Assembly: GCA_007026445.1 (NCBI GenBank)
Contig: VDMD01000005.1
Location: 62,001 to 126,000 of the forward strand
Source of the DNA: Schizophyllum amplum
Lineage: Eukaryota; Basidiomycota; Agaricomycetes; Agaricales; Schizophyllaceae
Reading direction: 5' to 3'
Length of the DNA: 64,000 nt
A program made the position numbers and the translations under genes. A model generated the notes under the pieces. That model had not been told where the DNA came from. It ran no database searches and worked only from the letters and a program-made list of their open reading frames with translations. This document shows positions 34,848-45,390 of the stretch, piece after piece (position 1 is the first letter of the stretch; each line of letters opens with the position of its first letter).

Positions 34848-36687
34848 ATGCCTGTCACCTTCGCTGAGTTCCCCGCGAGAAGGCCGAAGACAAGCAATTG
34901 GAGTATCATGAGAAGAGTGCGGACATCGTTCAAGACGCAGAGTATCACTTCTCCTCAAGATCATCCGAGGAGCGCGCCTCGCTCGAGAGACGCGTCGTGC
35001 GGAAGCTGGATCTGCGCCTGCTACCCATCCTCATCATGTCCGTCGCCTGCATCTGCCTTCCAGTTATTGAGGACTGACCACGAATATGTAGCATGTACTT
35101 CTTCAACTTCGTCGACCGCTCGAACTTGGCAATGCACGGCTCGGCGGCCTCGAGACGGACCTCAACATGACGGGGACCGACTTCAACCTTGCAACATCCA
35201 TCCTTTTTATCGGGTACATCATCATGCAGCTCCCTTCCAACCTTCGTAAGTCCATCGTTTTCCTTCCATCTCTACTTCATCCTAATGTATCATGAGGCAG
35301 TCATCACAAAGATTCAACCGTCTATCTACTTGGGCTGCGTCATGACAATATGGTAGCAATTGCTTCCTCTACAAAGCAATCCCAAGCTCACATGCATCGC
35401 ACACAGGGGCCTCATCACGACCCTGACATCTCAAGCGGATACGTTCACGCACTTGCTGGTCATCCGGTTTTTCCTAGGCGTTATCGAGGCGCCCTTCTTT
35501 CCCTCAGCCATGTTTGTCATGTCCTCCTGGTATACACGCGCCGAACTAGGTCAACGCTACGCCTTCTTGTGGGTGTCCATGCAATCGTAACCTCCCTCGG
35601 CGGAACTGACAAGAACATGTTCAGCTACGCCGGCTCTGCCCTCGCGAACATGTTCAACGGCCTCATGAGCGCAGGCATCCTCTCCGACCTCGACGGTGCT
35701 CGCGGAATCGCTGGCTGGCGCTGGCTCTTCATCATCCAGGGCTCTCTCACTGTCTTCTTCGCAATCATCTCCGCTGCCCTGCTTCCCGACTATCCGCGCA
35801 CGACGCGTTGGCTCTCGCACGAGGAGCAAGCATTCGCAGAATGGCGCCTCGCGGAGGATGTCGCGGGCGCCGTTGACAGCGTCGACTCTGTCTCGCTGTT
35901 CACGGCGCTGAAGATGGCGCTGACTGACTACCGCGCGTACCTGTTCGTGATTATGCAGCATTGTAATCTGCTGTCGCAAACCTTCACGTATTTCGTGCGT
36001 TGTCGCCCTCTTACGCGTTTTCGGCCAGTTGACCCACATGCCATCTTCGCAGTTCCCGACCATCGTGGGCTCACTCGGGTATAACAGTACGCAGACGCTG
36101 CTGCTGACAGCACCGCCCTGGTTTGCTGCCTTCCTTGCGTGTCTCTTGGTGACCTGGCACGCCGCGCGTACCAATGTACGCAGCATCCACATAATGTGCT
36201 GCATGCTGCTCGTCGTCATCGGGAACATCGTCATGATCACGACGACTGCTGTCGGGCCGCGATACTTCGCTATGGTGCGTGCATACCCATTCTCAATATC
36301 CATACCGCCTCACCGAAACATGTGTAGTTCCTTCTCACCTGTGGCGCACTCTCGGCCTTTCAGGTATCCTGACGTGGGTGTCCAACTCGTTCCCGAGGCC
36401 GTTCGCGAAGCGCAGTGCAGTCATCGCTCTCGTGAACATGTTGGGCAATATCGCGTCCACGTACGGCTCCTTCCTGTATCCCTCATCCGAGGGCCCACGC
36501 TATGTTAAGGCGGCGCCGTCATGGCGGGCATCGCATTGGCGTGCGCTGTAATGGCTCTCCTCATCCGCTTCGTGCTCTCGCACGAGAACAAGAAGCTGGA
36601 AAGATCGAGGAGCTAGGCAACGCCACGAATGTCGAGGCGAACACTGCCGGCGTGAGCCATGTGAACGGGTTCCGCTTCATTCTGTAG
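34848..36687 (+). CDS. MFS transporter, anion:cation symporter (DAL5/TNA1-like) family (frame interrupted)
   Basis: Twelve-helix plasma-membrane importer of organic anions such as allantoate, nicotinate or pantothenate; substrate not inferable. Starts MPVTFAEFPA (ATG 34848); typical RRVVRKLDLRLLPILIM before helix 1, MYFFNFVDRSNL, TGTDFNLATSILFIGYI, MQLPSNL, VIRFFLGVIEAPFFPSAMF, the charged loop YTRAELGQRYAF, GWRWLFIIQGSLTVFFAI, FPTIVGSLGYNSTQTLLLT, and the C-terminal half to the stop at 36685. Introns include a GTCCGT donor near 35037, GTGGGT near 35570, GTGCGT at 35998 and 36272. Frame breaks as from single missing bases occur near 34885, 35135, 36365, 36515 and 36600. Confidence 0.87.
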
Positions 36688-36854
36688 TACTGAGAGGAGT
36701 GCACTGTTCCATGTTGTATTTGTAACGAGTTGTATGCAATTGCGAGAATAATATAATCTTACAAGCGTGAGTAGCAATATACAACGCAGAAAGCAGGAAA
36801 AGATAGCGTCCGTGTATAACCCACCGGATGTCGCTGGCCTGATGATGGCTGCCC

Positions 36855-37571
36855 TCACATGAAGAAATCTGGCTTGCGGGCGTCGATGCCATACTCGGAA
36901 AGTGCAGCGGAAAGGTCGTCCATGGTCAGCGTCGTGCGTGTTTTGTCCTGTAAGCCGCTTCGTCAGCGACTCTGCCCATTGTGCAGCGTGCAGCAACGCA
37001 CCTTGGCCGACATGCCATAGGGCGCGGCACCCCGACCGCGCGCGCCGGTCGCGGTTGTCCTGATCCGTGCATGCTGATACGCGTCCGCCGCGATATCCGA
37101 CACAAACTTCTGCGCCGCCAGCGACAACAGCCGCTTCCTGTCCCTTCATCAGCTTCCCTTCTCCGACGCAAGAAAGAACATAGCACTGACAAGCGGACGT
37201 CCTCGCACTCGAATCCAACACGCTGGAGATAGTAGTCCGTCACCTCATTCGGGATCTGGGCGCGTTCAACGCGTGAGCGGGCGCGGGCGCAGCGTGCGAT
37301 TTACCAGCGGCTCGTAGTCGTCGAGCATGAGCAGGAACTCGGCGAGCGTGCGGTCCTTGCGCGCCTCCTCGGCCTGCTGGCGCGAGGGACCTGGCGCGCT
37401 GGATGACCCTGCCGCCGCCGATGTGCTCGGCACTGCGGGCGTCGGCGTCGGCTGGTACGCAGTGGGCTGGTAAGTCGGTTGCTGTTGTTGCTGACCGTCC
37501 GCAGCTGGGGTCGAGTAGCCAGAAAGCGAGTATGAGAACTGGGTCGGCTGGGTATGCTGTTGATTCTGCAT
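36855..37571 (-). CDS. TAF10: TFIID/SAGA subunit TAF10, ~186 aa
   Basis: Histone-fold TATA-binding-protein-associated factor shared by TFIID and SAGA. Four exons without frame error. N-terminal Gln/Pro/Tyr/Ser-rich region (MQNQQHTQPTQFSYSLSGYS, poly-Gln), then the histone fold: LAEFLLMLDDYEPL spliced to IPNEVTDYYLQRVGFECEDV, then RLLSLAAQKFVSDIAADAY and TLTMDDLSAALSEYGI, ending KPDFFM. This order of helices and the IPNEVTDYYLQRVGFE signature are diagnostic of TAF10. Stop at 36855-36857. The second intron (GTCAGT donor) and third (GTGCGT) are ordinary. Confidence 0.95.
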
Positions 37572-38464
37572 TGCGAATTGTCGTGCTCGTCGTGCCCGTC
37601 GTCGTCGCCGTCGGTCGTGGTCAGAAACGTCGGAGTTTCAAGTTACCCTATTACGTAACGTCGGAGATCGAAACGCGTGTACATAACCCGCGACGCGTCG
37701 AAAATTTCTGGCGCGTCTTGTTCTCCTTCCATCTCTTCTCTCCCTTCTTCCTTTCTGAAGGCCTTCCAACCGGTGAGTCTATATTCTCCGATCTTTCTCT
37801 TATGATGCCTTGAGGCATTTGGCTTTATTCCATGTTCAATGGATGCAGAAAATTATCTCAGCTACCTTCGGGCTCTGCCCGCTTTGTCTGAACTCTTCGC
37901 TCGTGCTGCTCTAGAACGTCCTACTGACTCCCACTCCAGATCACACCATCTGCACGATCGCCATTATCGTCCGTCGGTACGGACGATCGCTTGCCGGTGT
38001 CGATTCTCCATATCCTACTTGCCCCTCGTTACACTGAAGTAAATACATCGATTATCCTTCTCCTCCCATCATACCTTGTCAAATGGCTTCTGCCTGGCAT
38101 GTCAATCTATCTGAGATCTTCTCATGTCTATGGTGCTTGCACGCAAGTGCGCTTTCCGTAAAATGAGGTGAGGGACTGGCGATTTTGCGCTGTGCAGCTT
38201 TGCGCGGAGGAGTGTGAATCGTGTCTTCCGATGTGAGGTTACAGTAGGTAAGTAGACCTTGAAGGTAGCATTGGATAATCTGGATTGGATATATTATTAT
38301 TACTAGACCTATGGTGCTCCTCTGCGACCTCCCTCTCTAATTACAAGACTGCACCAATGCATATCAAGTGCCACAGGCAAGAAAGACCCAGCTGGAGGCA
38401 TTGCATGGGCCCCGGGGATCGTCAGAGCAATTCAGCAGCAATAAATATTGAGACCCGTAGGTCT

Positions 38465-38557
38465 ACCACTCCGGAAAAGCGTGTCATCCTTGTGCAGGGG
38501 CCATGCTAATCTTCTCTGTATCGTTCCAAATTTTTCGTATGTCACCCCGAAGGGGAC
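38465..38557 (-). ncRNA. U6: U6 spliceosomal snRNA
   Basis: On the minus strand a 5' hairpin with a CCCC-UUCG-GGGG stem-loop is followed by the near-invariant U6 core: GGAACGATACAGAGAAGA (with the ACAGAGA box that pairs with the 5' splice site), TTAGCATGGCCCCTGC (the AGC triad region and likely internal A box) and AAGGATGACACG (the internal stem-loop side). The core is uninterrupted, so no intron as found in some yeasts' U6. After GACACG comes CTTTTCCGGAGTGG; whether the TTTT at 38475-38478 ends transcription or the RNA runs on to about 38465 is unclear. No TATA box is obvious upstream. Confidence 0.88.
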
Positions 38558-39984
38558 ATGATGATAGCACGACGCCCTCATCTGTTCAAGGTATGTTTGG
38601 GTAAGCTTCGACCCCGAGGGTAGGCATACATACTGTGCATAGGTAAGTAGCTCGGTACCCAATGATCCAACTGCCTTCCTCGCGGTGGCTAACAGTGGAG
38701 TATATGTAGCACGTATATACAATGACTGTCCGGACTCCGGAGTCTACACACTGTACACAGAGCAGTCTAACATAGTCAAGAGACAGAGCGGACTTGCGTC
38801 TTCGCGGGATTTGCCGGATCCCTCTCCATTCGTGAGTCATCGCATTGGTTGACTTACACAGACGGTTTAAACCCGGTTAGTAGACCAGACTTGGACGCGA
38901 TGCAGTGTACGCAAGCACCACGATACCTATGGCTGACATCGTCTTCTCCTCCCACGCGGACGGGGGAACTTGATTGAGGTCGACTTTGATCCTGTTGGGG
39001 GAAGGCTTTGTACGGACACGGAACGCGCGCTTGTTTGACGATGAACGGCGTGCGGGCAGTGATGAGTACTAGTATGGCGCTCGAGAAATGAGGGGATCGG
39101 TGCTCTTCATCGGAATTCTCTTTGAAAGACCTGCTTGGGCGCCAGAGCACGTCTGTTCACCTGTGAGGACGGCAGTTAGCTCGTGGTCAGGGATCTGTCG
39201 CGCAGCTCGTGCGTCCGGCGGGAGGTTGAGCCCCATCGCCGACTTCAACCACCGCCTTGAGGCAACACGCGCGCTTGGAGGGCACTACACTAGCGCAGAC
39301 GATGTGGTCACTGCCACCAGCAGGTCTTTGAGTTGCTCGCCTGCTGTCTCCATTTGTACCAGAACGTGGGCTGTCCAAGAATTCGACGTAGTCTCGTAGT
39401 GTTCTCGAGGGTGACAATCGGACTTTGACTTGGAGGGTGAGCCAATGAGGTCGTGCATTGACGTGTCGAGAGCAGTAGTTCGACCGCCGCGATATCACTG
39501 AAGTGATACGAGGATGAGTTACAATGTGCCACATATCATTGACTTGGCTCTGCAAAGTTCAAGATTTGAGGATGCTGGACTGCAGCTCTCGGCGTTGCGC
39601 TCGCGTCGATAGGGTGAAAGCGAGCGCGAGGATGACAGGTATATTGGGTTCAGAAGCGCCGCCAGCAAGTGCGAGAGGGTATAGGTCGCCCGGCGCATCC
39701 CAATGAACGACCGCGAATGAAAATACAGATCAGTTCTCGCAACGTATGCCGCGCAGGTCCGATGTCGTCAGAGCGGTCTGTTTGCAGTATCTTTATTTGA
39801 CGGAGAGCACTCGATATGAGGCATCCGACGGGCTTGTTGGTGTTCATTGACCTTGAGTTGTTGACGTGTTTGTTGACATTGATGTTTACCTTGCTTTACC
39901 GACCGGTTCCGGTCCGTCATCCGTCTCGTGACAGCCATCAATTTCAACCATGTAAATTGTAATGTTGTCGTCTGCAACGGTCTG

Positions 39985-40960
39985 CTGCCGTTCCTTGCGG
40001 GCTAGTCTGCTTCCAAATGCGCCCCTGTAACCGGAACGGGGCGAATTGATCTCACGTGAGCTTTTCCACGCTCGGGGACGTCTCTTTCGGGAAGGCTGCC
40101 TCCCTAATAAGGTGTTATCTCCGTGAGCGAATAAACCAAGTCCTTTCTGGCACTGGTCCTTTCCTCTACGCCCCGCCACGGCGCCAACACGGCGCCACCA
40201 CGAGAAATCACAGCTTTGGCGAGTATGAGCATTGGCACACTGATGCTGTCCAAGCTCTCGAGGATTGCTTGGCACCTGTAGCGCCAATTACGCTCGTCCC
40301 GCGGTGGCAGCCCCGGCTACTCTGGCAACCTGCTCACCGAGAGCGAAGCGCATCCTTAGAAGAGCGAGGCGGGCGGCGAGGCTATCTTCCAGCGGCTTCT
40401 CGCATCGGGCACGAAGACTTACAAGCACTGACCATAAGCAAGAGATGAATAACAGCGATCACTTGCAGCATGCCCGCTGCCAGTGGTGCAATCGCTGAGC
40501 TTACAGCGGCATGGAGGGCTATTCGTTTGGACAGAGTGTACCTCATGTATATACTCTGTCTATATGGGAAACACCGTACTTGGGCCCGTGCTGGAGGTCC
40601 CGGACATGGATCTAGAACTTATCCTGGCAAGCAAACTCAAGATCAACTCGACAGTGAACCTCCTGCCCTTGACACAAAGAGATGTGGGGTGCACTTATGC
40701 CGAGAAGTGGCTCTAGAGTCCTTACCGTACTCTGCCCAAGGTATGCGAGGAGCCGACGATGGGCTGTCCACTGTGAACTTGTACTTGTACTTGGTTACTA
40801 GTCGTTCTCGGGGATAACACCTTTTTCGGGAGGTAGCCTTCCAAAAAGAGATGTTCCCGAGCGTGGAAAACCTCACGTGACATCAATTCGCCCCGTTCCG
40901 GTTTCCAGGGCGCGTTTGGAAGCAGACGTTCCCTGAACGTCTGCCTTGGGAGACTACTTG
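39985..40960. repeat. Inverted repeat pair (~150 bp arms, ~0.97 kb overall)
   Basis: The segment at about 39990-40140 recurs in reverse complement at about 40800-40955. Shared blocks include GTCTGCTTCCAAA, CCGGAACGGGGCGAATTGAT, TTTTCCACGCTCGGG and AAGGTGTTAT. Identity looks like roughly 80-90 percent. The 660-bp centre has no coding signal. This fits a foldback-type or long-TIR non-autonomous transposon, now diverged. Confidence 0.65.
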
Positions 40961-41343
40961 CGGGCGTCTTCCGACGCGATATATTATTGAACAAAAGGAA
41001 AACCCGGGAAGGCCTGCTGTGTGTAGTGCTCCTCTAGAATGTCTTCAATTCCAAGCTGCTCGATACTGCCTCTCTCCTTCACAGGTAAACGTGGGCACCC
41101 TGGTGTGCCTCATGTCGGCTGGGCATTATCTCGGCCGAATACAGCTGAATGGGATCCTGATTGGGCGCGGCCGTAACCCGTTCAAGGGCCGGTCCTCGTG
41201 GCGCGTAACCACTCTGTGCGGTGACGATTTGTGCCCGTCTTGTCTGAAAACTTCCCACCACCCCGCATCCGAGTGACGTCCCACCCTTGTCGTTCTTTCC
41301 TCTCCTTCTCCCCATCGCTCTCTTCACGCGGGCGGTCGGGCCC

Positions 41344-43183
41344 ATGTCTGTACTACCACCCTTCCTCCTCCTCTTCTTCGCGCTCGCGACCACCCGCTTC
41401 GCCGCCGCCGCCGACCGCAACGTGACCTTGGATGACAACAGCGCGGATATCCAGTACTCGGGCGACTGGACGACGTCTGCGGAGAGCGAACTGGACTATG
41501 GAGGGACACACCAGCTGACGGAGGACGCATCTGCGACCGCGAAGCTGACCTTTACCGGTGCGTGGCACGCGCGGAGGGAGAGAGGCACGTGTGCTGACGC
41601 GCGCGGCGCGCTATATCAGGCACTGCTGTCTATCTCATGAGCCCCAAGTGGCCGTACACGGTGAACACAGCCGTGTCCGTCGACGGAGGCGGGGTCACCC
41701 TTGTTGATCTTGTTGATCACAATACCCCGAGCCAAGGTGGGGGATCGGAGACACTACAGTCGGCTGTCGTCTGGGCGGATACAGGGCTCGACAACGGCGA
41801 GCACACTCTCACGATCAGTGTGGGCGGCGGACAACAATTCGCTATCGTGGATGCAATTGTGTGAGTATCCACCGAGAGTCGGTAGAGCGGTCACTGATAT
41901 GTTCAATCTGCAGTTACACGGTCCATGAAGAGGAAACGACTTCTTCCGCCTCCAGTTCGTCCACAGAGTCATCATCACATACCAGCACCCAGACATCGCA
42001 AACAAGTACCCAGACAACCTCTTCAGAGTCGCAGACCGCCACATCAGCCTCCTCCGCGTCCGGCGATGGCAAGTCGAATGCCGGTACGATCGCCGCCGCC
42101 GTTACTGTCGCCGTTGTCGGCATGCTCGCCGTCGCGCTCACCTTCTTCTGCCTCAACCGCCGCAAGAAGAAGCAGCAGGCCGCGCAGCAGCAGCTCCAGC
42201 ACGCCCCCATGATTGAGAAGTATCCGTTTGACGCCGGCTACGGGGCGCGGGCCGAGTCCAATCACTTTGGCGCCGTCTCGCCTACGTCCACGTCCTCGCG
42301 TACCTTCATAGGCTCCCAGGGCTTCCCGTCGCCGTCTGAGGGCCCGAAGTACGCGCATTACCCTCAGTTCTCGCCAACGACGCCCGCGCATGAGCCGATA
42401 CCAGACGTAACGTCATCCTCAGCGGCACCGCATCCCTACGCGGTCGCGCCTCCGTCGCCAGCCCCACTCACGACAGCGCAGCTGCAGGAGGCCTTCCGTA
42501 CGCGCACTGTGCAGCCTGATGCGGCGACCTTGGGAGGCTGGCCAGCGCCGCCGCAGGGCCCGCAGCCTCCACTTGCGCCGAGCCGGTATGGACAAGAGTC
42601 GTACACATACACGCAAGATTCGCACCCGTACGCGCAGGACCCGAACGCGTACGCGCAAGACTCGCACGCCTATGGGCAAGACCAGCACGCATACAGCCAA
42701 TATCAGCCTGCGTATGGGCAAGCCCAAAGCTCGCACTCCACGGCGCCGAACGCGTACGTCACGCCGCCCTCGGGGGTGCACCGCCTGTCGACGATCACCG
42801 AGCTTTCGTCCGCACCGTCACTACAGCCCTCGATGCAGTCGCTTCAGGCCGTCGCCGCGCAGCCGCTGCAACCGCCCGCGGCCTTCGCCACAGACCCGTA
42901 CCGTCTGTCCGCCGCATCTTCCGAGCACGACTTGCCATACCTCTCCGCGAGCCCGACGCGGCAATCATTCCGCTTCTCTGGAGCGAGCAATGTGGGCGGT
43001 GACCCGTACGGGAGCGGCATGGCCGGGGATGCGTACGCGCGGTACACGGGCGCCCCGCCCAGCTCATCTGGAGAGCATTCGGATACGAGCTACGCGAGCG
43101 GGGTCCCGCAAGATGCGGTAGACCCTGTGCCAACGCCGAAGCGTACGCACTCCATTAAGCGCGTCCCTCCACCGGTGGCGTGA
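41344..43183 (+). CDS. Type I surface membrane protein with Ser/Thr stalk and one TM, 574 aa
   Basis: Exons 41344-41557, 41620-41860 and 41914-43183 sum to 1,725 nt with no frame break. Signal peptide MSVLPPFLLLFFALATTRFA, an extracellular domain of ~150 residues rich in beta strands (NVTLDDNSADIQYSGDW, GGTHQLTEDASATAKLTF, AVVWADTGLDNGEHTLTISV) like the ligand-binding jelly-roll domains common in Agaricomycete surface proteins, a Ser/Thr stalk (probably O-glycosylated), one helix AGTIAAAVTVAVVGMLAVAL, a stop-transfer RRKKK, and a ~370-residue cytosolic Pro/Ser/Tyr tail. The tail has a Tyr/Gln/Asp repeat array (SYTYTQDSHPYAQDPNAYAQ) at 42600-42730. A sensor or adhesion role is plausible but not shown. 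Confidence 0.78.
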
Positions 43184-43702
43184 GTGGCCAAGAACGCGGC
43201 ACGCTCGTGAGCAACTACAGCAGTGACGATCGCGACGAGTGACGAACCCCTCCACGTCCATCTCGCCCTCGCAGTTATCTACACGCTTTCGCGCTATTCG
43301 CGCATTCATACCAACGCACGCAACACATACACATACTTGCGTTTTCTTGTCTTCGCATCGTCCTGGCTGACACTTGTTTTGCTTAGCTTACTTATAACTT
43401 ATTTGTTTCTAGCATACATACCATGCGGGCTGCGCCGCGCTGCTGTTGGGGTTGGGCGCGGACTGTCTGTCCGGGTGGCGGTGTTACGTCTGGGTCACGG
43501 TGTTTGCTTTGCTTCGACTGTTGTTTACTCGACGGGGTTTTTGGGATGTTTACTTCTTCGACATGCGGGTACACTCGTTTTCACATCTATCAACATGTAC
43601 AGTAGCTATAGCGAGTGAGTCGATAGGTCCCGTAGGCCTCAGCGAGCCTGTAGGCTGGGTGCCAGATCGATTGTTACCCTTCGACGATTGTAATGATACC
43701 CT
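43184..43702. other. Intergenic, convergent
   Basis: Between the surface-protein stop and the 3' half of the broken F-box gene. Nothing recognised. Confidence 0.4.
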
Positions 43703-44019
43703 TCAAATCGACCGTACATACAATCCCTTCTGCCTGCGCGGTATGATTCGGTCCTCCTCAAACCATATGTCCGTGATCTCCTCAACCGCAGAAACCGTCA
43801 CATCGTCGATGTGACGGCGACGGTCCACGGCATGTCCGCTGCCACCTCTGCCTGCTCCCTCTCAAAACCAGCTTTGGATACGATATCGAATCGGTCTCCC
43901 GCCCATGGGCCGCGATCCGACGTCACGTCGGGCTCTCGCAAGACAAAGCGAGGTGGCTCGCCATCAGGACTTGGAAGCACCTCGGAGTGGTATGGACTGT
44001 AGCGGGACCACCACCTGAT
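43703..44019 (-). pseudogene. 3' half of an F-box-family gene, separated from its 5' half by an inversion
   Basis: Reading from 44019 to 43703 on the minus strand: ...WWSRYSPYHSEVLPSPDGEP, then GPWAGDRFDIVSKAGFE and (after one missing base near 43800) VEEITDIWFEEDRI. GxWAGDRFDIV and the E(I/V)xxIW segment are the C-terminal signature of the paralogs at 50575-51705 and 61676-62815. The sequence starts abruptly at the border of the 433-bp element. It begins with ATCAGGTG, the same 8 bases that end the 5' half at 47103-47110. The joined region would read ...ALERIRWWSRYSPY, matching ...VMARICWASSPE of the intact paralog. Confidence 0.85.
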
Positions 44020-44452
44020 AGGACCCCGGGCAATGCGCCAAGAGGTCCGATCCAAAAAGGCGGCTTTTTGGACATTCCCGTCGCACGGTTTTTTGCCAGT
44101 TTGGGGGTCTTTCAGTCGCATTGAGATCGGACACGCACTTTCAAGCCAAATTCCGTCGCACTATGGATCGGACATGGCCAGCGACAGGTCACCCCAAGCC
44201 CTGGACCTTTGCCGCGGAAGGGTTGCGCCCACCCATTGTTGGTCTGGCGTAGCGAGAAGCAGCCGGAATCCCCGAAGACCGTCGCATTATGGATCGAACC
44301 TGGCTCTCGACGCTCTCACGCGGCGCACGTTGGATCAGACCTTCGGCACGCAAACTGACCTATCCGGCGCATTGGGATCGGGCCTCGGCGGTTTCTGGGG
44401 GTCCAATCCGGCGCACAAGGATCGGACATGTAGGCGTATTGCCCGGGGTCCT
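44020..44452 (+). mobile_element. Element B, copy 1: 433-bp TIR element (hAT-like MITE)
   Basis: Ends are AGGACCCCGGGCAATGCGCC and, inverted, the same with one mismatch. Same length as copy 2 (47111-47543), which lies in opposite orientation. Left flank is CACCTGAT (44012-44019), right flank GACGTGCC (44453-44460): these do not match each other, but each matches a flank of the other copy (see finding). An 8-bp duplication fits the hAT superfamily; the element has no transposase. It contains repeated motifs such as GGATCGGACATG and TCCGGCGCA. Confidence 0.9.
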
Positions 44453-44498
44453 GACGTGCCTCGTTCGGCCCACGTCGACGGTCAACTCGAGTGGCTTT

Positions 44499-45280
44499 CA
44501 TCTGGAAGAGCGTTTTGGCTATGGGCTCCTATGATAGCAGACCATTTTCTATATAGTGCCATATAGTGCGTATAGAGCGTATAGAGCTGTAGAGCGTATA
44601 GACTGCTCGAAATTGAAATCGGGTGTTCGGGCCAAATCGCCGGCGCGCATCATCCCAGCAACAGCGCAGCGCGAAGCGCCATCTTCTGCATCCAAAAATT
44701 ACTCTAAGTCCACTCTTGTCTTGCACTTTCACGACCCTTCGGTCCACAGAAGTCAAGGCCTCTAGGTGCGTACTCCCAGTACTAAGCTAATACGTCTCTT
44801 TGAACTGACTTCCCTTCAGTCTTCAGCTTCCAGGCCTGCTGGTCCTTCTGAGTCGCGGTCACTCTACACAGCCAGTGTCTCGCCTGCCCGTTCGAATGAT
44901 CTGAACGGGCTACTCCGTCGTGGATTTATCACTCGATGTATCGTCCCGATCGTCATTCTCCCGCGGGCCGCCGCGCCATAGCTCTCTCCCCGCCGTTCCC
45001 TTAGTTGCTAGCTACACCTGTACATTATCCGTAGAATTCATGGATGTCTACCACTATGAGCTGCCCATAAACCTGCGTTCGCGCCTGCGCTCATGCCCAA
45101 CGGCGCGGCTGGGCTGCTCTGTTGCGTACCGAATGATCCCCCGACGTGAAACCATCAAAAAAGCTATTTGAAAAAGTTCTATAGGCTCTATATAGGCGTA
45201 TATAGAGGCGAGCAGTCTATGGCTCCTACGGCTCTATACGCCCTATATAGAGCCCCATAGCCAGACTGCACTTCCAGATG
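44499..45280 (+). mobile_element. Element A, copy 1: 782-bp TIR element
   Basis: Starts CATCTGGAAG and ends CTTCCAGATG (perfect 10-bp inverted ends); the similarity extends inward to about 31 bp (TGGCTATGGGGCTC-type inner part). Subterminal zones carry many TATAGAGCG/CTATATAG units. The second copy at 46128-46909 has the same length and, as far as I can see, the same sequence. No transposase. A target duplication of standard length could not be found. It lies in the upstream region of the broken F-box gene. Confidence 0.85.
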
Positions 45281-45390
45281 TTTTATCTTCACCCCTCAAG
45301 GTATGTAGATGGATGTAGCAGCCCTCATCCCTGTCCTCTGTTGTCTGACGAAGGCTCAACCACGGTAACCCTAACAAGGCGGCAGCAAGC

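Larger units (their letters stand above)
37572..41343. other. 3.8-kb region without a supported protein gene
   Basis: Holds the U6 snRNA gene (38465-38557) and a pair of inverted repeats (39985-40960), listed separately. Otherwise only short open frames, some long AT-rich tracts, and nothing with conserved motifs. The base composition and the inverted repeat suggest old transposon debris. Confidence 0.5.

Noticed and set aside
12389..36687. Treating all frame-broken genes as pseudogenes
   Set aside because: Breaks are of one kind, without stop or missense decay, and hit essential housekeeping genes; only the genes disrupted by mobile elements are called pseudogenes.
37572..41343. LTR retrotransposon or missed protein gene in the gene-poor stretch
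   Set aside because: No direct terminal repeats, reverse transcriptase or integrase motifs were found; only the inverted repeat and U6 are supportable.
44556..45171. Small frames repeated identically at 46185-46800
   Set aside because: They are identical only because they lie in the two copies of element A; no protein features and none continues across the element ends.
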